This document shows, piece by piece, positions 60,306-64,000 of a DNA stretch of 64,000 nt. The translations under genes were made by a program, and so were the position numbers. This stretch comes from Liolophura sinensis (Eukaryota > Mollusca > Polyplacophora > Chitonida > Chitonidae). The stretch's first letter is position 1, and each line of letters opens with the position of its first letter. The stretch covers positions 1,242,001 through 1,306,000 of the forward strand of contig NC_088307.1 in the NCBI RefSeq assembly GCF_032854445.1. The letters are read 5' to 3'. Under the pieces are notes generated by a model. The model made no database searches. It was not told the origin of the DNA and was given only the letters and a program-made list of their open reading frames with translations.

Positions 60306-63300
60306 ATGGCTTTTGCGGGTAAGCGATCCTTACTTACATGTGACCAAGCTGTCACACCATGCAGAATTATACCATGTATGGCTTTATCTCGTTAAATGGC
60401 GGATCCAAGCTGTGATCGGTGTGAAAGTACTGTGTGATCGTGACATAAGAGCTAAACGGTGTAGTGGGTACGTGTTGTGATACTCAAGTATGACTTAGCC
60501 TTTTTTAATATATGCAGTTATACATGATAGCTGGTGCGGTCACTCCACATGTACACCTAAACATTCGGTACGACTCTTCTACATGCTGTGCCCTAGTACT
60601 GATGAATAAATTCACGTACGTTTGAGCTTGACGTTGATGGGGTTGTAGGGGTGGGGTGGGGTGTCAAATCCTGCACATGATGGCTTCCTCTCATGGAAAG
60701 GTTTTGCAGCAACTTGCGATGGTCGTAGGTTTCCTGCGGGCTCTACCATGGTATGAATAAAATATTTTTGAGAACATGGTCAAACACCAATAAATGCATC
60801 AAACAAATAATAAACAAATATTAGTGTCAAAACATGTCTACCATATGCAATAGCACAATTCACCATTAACGGCGTAAGTTTGAACCCCGATCCCGTGAAT
60901 TTGTCTTCTGTTTAAAAAAAGGTTTCAGCCTGAGGTAAAGTTCCATTCACAGGAAATTACGATAAAATTGGTATATAGATGTAAGTCTTAAGACTAATCT
61001 TATTATTCACGATAAAACTTGGAACTAATACATCGTGCTGTACTGATTAAATAGTTTGTTTCAAGTTTTATTACGCGAATGCAATTATTGTCCTATGTGC
61101 ATATGTCTTTTGAGAGCAGAAATAGAGAAATCTGTATGAAAAACGTCTTATGGGATGACACTATCCACAATAAAATAAAACCATTGCTTCATATGTGTGA
61201 ATGTTAGACAGCTACTTGCCAAAGGCAAATAATATACTCCAAACAAAGTGTGAAAATGACAACGTCGGATAAGTTAAATAACACTGAGTATGGCATAAAG
61301 TATCCATCAGTTAATCCCACGATCAAGTCCTGCCCTTATGTATTTACGTTCTCCTGAGCATCTTCCAAACCTTCAAACCTATAGCATTGTAAGTGCCTGA
61401 GGCCTACATGGGACCAGTTAGGAAAGTTGGTCAGTTTAAACAATAAAGCCTAAAGGACCCAGGAAAGTCCTTACAAACATCGTTTTCCTTACACACGTAC
61501 ACACACTATCCTGTTTGTACATCAATCTGGTTCGGCCAGTATAAACAATAAAGCATAAAAGAGCCAGGAAGATCCTTACAAATACCGTTTTCCTTGTATA
61601 CTTATACACGCTATCCTCTTGTATCCAGCTAACAGGGTGTGAGAGTGTGGCTCGTCATCCTGACCACTGATTTACGCTTTATGTCAACACTATACACCTA
61701 AAGCAAGTATGCATGATCTGAAATTCGCAGATAGTAAGCACATTTCTCATTAACCAATCTGTGTCACAGTTTACGTATATGTTGTCTGCCTAGCAGCGTG
61801 TATGATAAAAGTAGGCCGCTAGAGAGTGTGTGTGTTTTCCTCTCATAGATGACCCGACACCGGAATTACTCCAGCGAATTGCGCATGTGCTAAGTCCTTG
61901 TCTGTCCGCATAGTGAAGGCTATACATTGATACTGAACACCGAAAGGCAGCTCTGAATGTTGGCGACGAGGACGTTTTGTGGACGCCGGAGATGGTGCAA
62001 ATGTGTGCTTGTTTTGTTAGCGGAGATGTTGCAAATGTGTGCTTGTTTTTGTAGCGGAGATGCATGGTGCTAATGTGTGCTTGTTTTGTTAGCGGAGATG
62101 GTGCATATATGTGCTTGTTTTGGTCACCGGAGATGATGAAAATGTGTGCTTGTTTTGTTAGCAGACATGGTGCAAATGTGTGCTTGTTTTGTTAGCAGAG
62201 ATGATGAAAATGTGTGCTTGTTTTGTTAGCAGAGATGATGAAAAATGTGTGCTTGTTTTGTTAGCAGAGATGAACCAAACGTGTGCTTGTTTTGTTAGCA
62301 GAGATGATGCTAATGTGTGCTTGTTTTGTTAGCGGAGATGGTGAAAATGTGTGCTTGTTTTGTTAGCAGAAATGGTGCTAATGTGTGCTTGTTTTATTAG
62401 CAGAGATGGTGCAAATGTGTGCTTGTTGTGTTAGCGGAGATGATGAAAATGTGTGCTTGTTTTGTTAGCAGAGATGGACCAAACGTGTGCTTGTTTTGTT
62501 AGCATTTGACACTACACTGAGGAATAATGGCTCCTAGAAACAGTCGTTAGGGGTCCTATTATTTAAGACGTCTGAATTAAAATCTTATGCCATTCAACAT
62601 TTTCTAACATCGTTTCAACACTATAAATTGTTGACATTTAACACTTGTGTTGTAAGAGTCTGTCTGTCCGTCGGTCGGTTATTCGGTCACACTTTATACA
62701 GCCTGTATATCCTCTTCGCAAAGTCCATGACTGACATAGACGATGTGGCAGCAATTGAGAATTTCTGCGTGTTGCAAATTTGCGGTTATTGACACGATGA
62801 CGGTCAGGTATATGAGTGAAGAAAGCCAGAGAGAACCACACATCTTCGTCACGTATCTGACAAACCATCTAAGTTTAATCTTGGTGCCTATCCACTGAGA
62901 AATGGTTTCCTTTGGCGGATTGTACAAACTAAGGTGTATATTTCTGACTTATTAAGCCCATTTCCTCCCACAATAATGCTGCCTGCCGTCGAATAAGTGA
63001 AATATTGAGGAGTACGACGTAAAAACAGTACGGAAATTTTGACTTCATTCAGAAGTGGGAATGGGCCTCAGAATATAGCTTAGTTTGTTAGGCCCTATAT
63101 TGCGCTATACACGACATGCTTGTAAGCGTGTGATTATACGAATATCTGCATACATACATTTCTTTATTACAGATAAGGTATTTTTCGTGGCTGGGGTTGC
63201 GGTGTTGTTGGATCCGGTATTGTCCGGTCGCTACTTGAAGAGGGCGCCAGTGTAGGTCTTGTACAGTTCGTGTTCAGTTCATGTGTTTTGTTGAATTTAC

Positions 63301-63996
63301 ACTCAGGTTATCAATAAGGCTATGTCTCTTTTGCTGAGTTTATCTGTAAGTGCATATTCACTCGTTGCTGTAATCACGATGGGATTAAGTACATACATCT
63401 CTTTGCTGAATTTACGCTGACTTTTTCCTCAAGTATATGTATCTCTCTGCTGAATTGACTCCAAGTGTATCCATAAATACATGTATCTCTCTGCTGAATT
63501 GACTCCAAGTGTATCGTACATGTCTCCATAATCTAGTTTATCCATGGCCTCATGTCTCCATAATCTAGTTTATCCATGACCTCATGTCTCCATAATCTAG
63601 TTTATCCATGACCTCATGTCTCCATAATCTAGTTTATCCATAACCTCATGTCTCCATAATCTAGTTTATCCATGGCCTCATGTCTCCATAATCTAGTTTA
63701 TCCATGACCTCATGTCTCCATAATCTAGTTTATCCATAAATAGGCAACATGTACATGTATCTCCGTCATGTAGCGTTACTATTCTCATGGAAATTATTGT
63801 AGCCGTTGGGAAGGAATGTACGTAATTTATTTCATCTGTTATGTACATGTGTCCACACCTGCGGAATTCAAATACATTATATTAGACTGATACCTGTTTG
63901 TTCTAGGTCGTGGTGAACTCCAGAACTGCCAGCCGATTGGACGATCTCCACAACAGTATTCCAGGCAAACTGCAGCGCCGCCTAACGACTATACAG
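60306..63996 (+). CDS. Second SDR gene (SDR2), first three exons, runs off the window
   Basis: Exon 1 is 60306-60318 (ATG GCT TTT GCG G, donor gtaagc). Exon 2 is 63173-63251 and exon 3 is 63907-63996, whose donor is at the window edge. Exon 1 ends in phase 1, exactly what exon 2 needs, giving a start MAFADKVFFVAG. Exon 3 (VVVNSRTASRLDDL...) matches SDR1 exon 4182-4271 in length (90 bp), phase and sequence (VIVTSRSRERLESM...). Exon 2 matches SDR1 exon 3463-3542 but is 79 rather than 80 bp. One base is missing at the G run 63193-63196, inside the Rossmann glycine loop, so the frame is broken as given. Either an assembly error or a pseudogene would explain this. The introns of the two paralogues after this exon are similar in length (655 and 639 bp). 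The catalytic half lies outside the window. Exon 1 is short and therefore less certain than exons 2-3. Confidence 0.75.
60675..60830 (+). mobile_element. Diverged SINE in SDR2 intron 1
   Basis: 'cagcaacttgcgatggtcgt', 'aggtttcctgcgggctct', 'atttttgagaacatggtc' and an A-rich tail follow the SINE order. Confidence 0.65.
61425..61625 (+). repeat. Tandem duplication of about 105 bp
   Basis: 'gtttaaacaataaagcctaa' to 'cgttttccttacacacgtac' recurs once ('agtataaacaataaagcata' to 'cgttttccttgtatactta'). Confidence 0.8.
61975..62510 (+). repeat. 34-bp tandem array in SDR2 intron 1
   Basis: About 16 units of 'gtgtgcttgttttgttagca'+'gagatgatgaaaat'. Confidence 0.93.
62960..63035 (+). mobile_element. 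SINE 3' fragment in SDR2 intron 1
   Basis: 'ttcctcccacaataatgctg', 'gtgaaatattgaggagtacg' and 'acgtaaaaac' match the SINE 3' region. Confidence 0.65.
63515..63745 (+). repeat. 32-bp tandem array in SDR2 intron 2
   Basis: Seven units of 'tgtctccataatctagttta'+'tccatgacctca', preceded by a shorter duplication of 'atctctctgctgaattgact'. Confidence 0.92.
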
Positions 63997-64000
63997 GTAC

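Overview
The window looks like metazoan nuclear DNA. Its genes are split by GT-AG introns, it carries tRNA-derived SINEs with an (AAAT)n tail, Tc1/mariner transposons, a Ty1/copia retrotransposon, a TRIM-type RING/B-box/SPRY gene and very abundant minisatellites. The SINE 3' end (a core like 'gaaatattcttgagtac' followed by 'aatcaaataaataaa') is of a type I associate with molluscs, so a bivalve or gastropod is my best guess. That is recall rather than a search.

Layout. 1-3.4 kb: SINE (antisense, cut by the window edge) and small arrays. 3.46-9.2 kb (+): exons of a short-chain dehydrogenase/reductase (SDR) gene, with its introns filled by minisatellites. 9.5-21 kb: intergenic, dominated by arrays of 30-31, 52, 42 and 32 bp units. 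21.3-40.05 kb (-): one TRIM gene spread over 19 kb (RING + B-boxes, 96-bp coiled-coil exon, 231-bp coiled-coil exon, linker exon, PRY/SPRY exon). Its introns hold a decayed Tc1 element, an intact Tc1 element nested in an inverted repeat, a palindrome, and arrays of 80, 42, 54 and 12 bp units. 40.36-49.25 kb: a 57-bp minisatellite split by a young 4.8-kb Ty1/copia element (225-bp LTRs, 5-bp target duplication). 49.7-58.2 kb: diverged segmental duplications that carry a thrice-repeated 50-bp exon-like module, a 38-bp array at very different copy numbers, and another 57-bp array. 60.3-64 kb (+): the first three exons of a second SDR gene, paralogous to the first and running off the window end.

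The two SDR genes face the same way and share intron phases and nearly identical exon lengths (80 versus 79 bp, 90 versus 90 bp), so they are tandem paralogues on either side of the oppositely oriented TRIM gene. Several otherwise good coding regions (TRIM exon 1, SDR2 exon 2, copia gag/pol, one transposase) carry single-base frame breaks, many beside homopolymers. That raises the possibility of assembly indels rather than true pseudogenes. No prokaryotic features, CRISPR array, rRNA or complete tRNA gene were seen.
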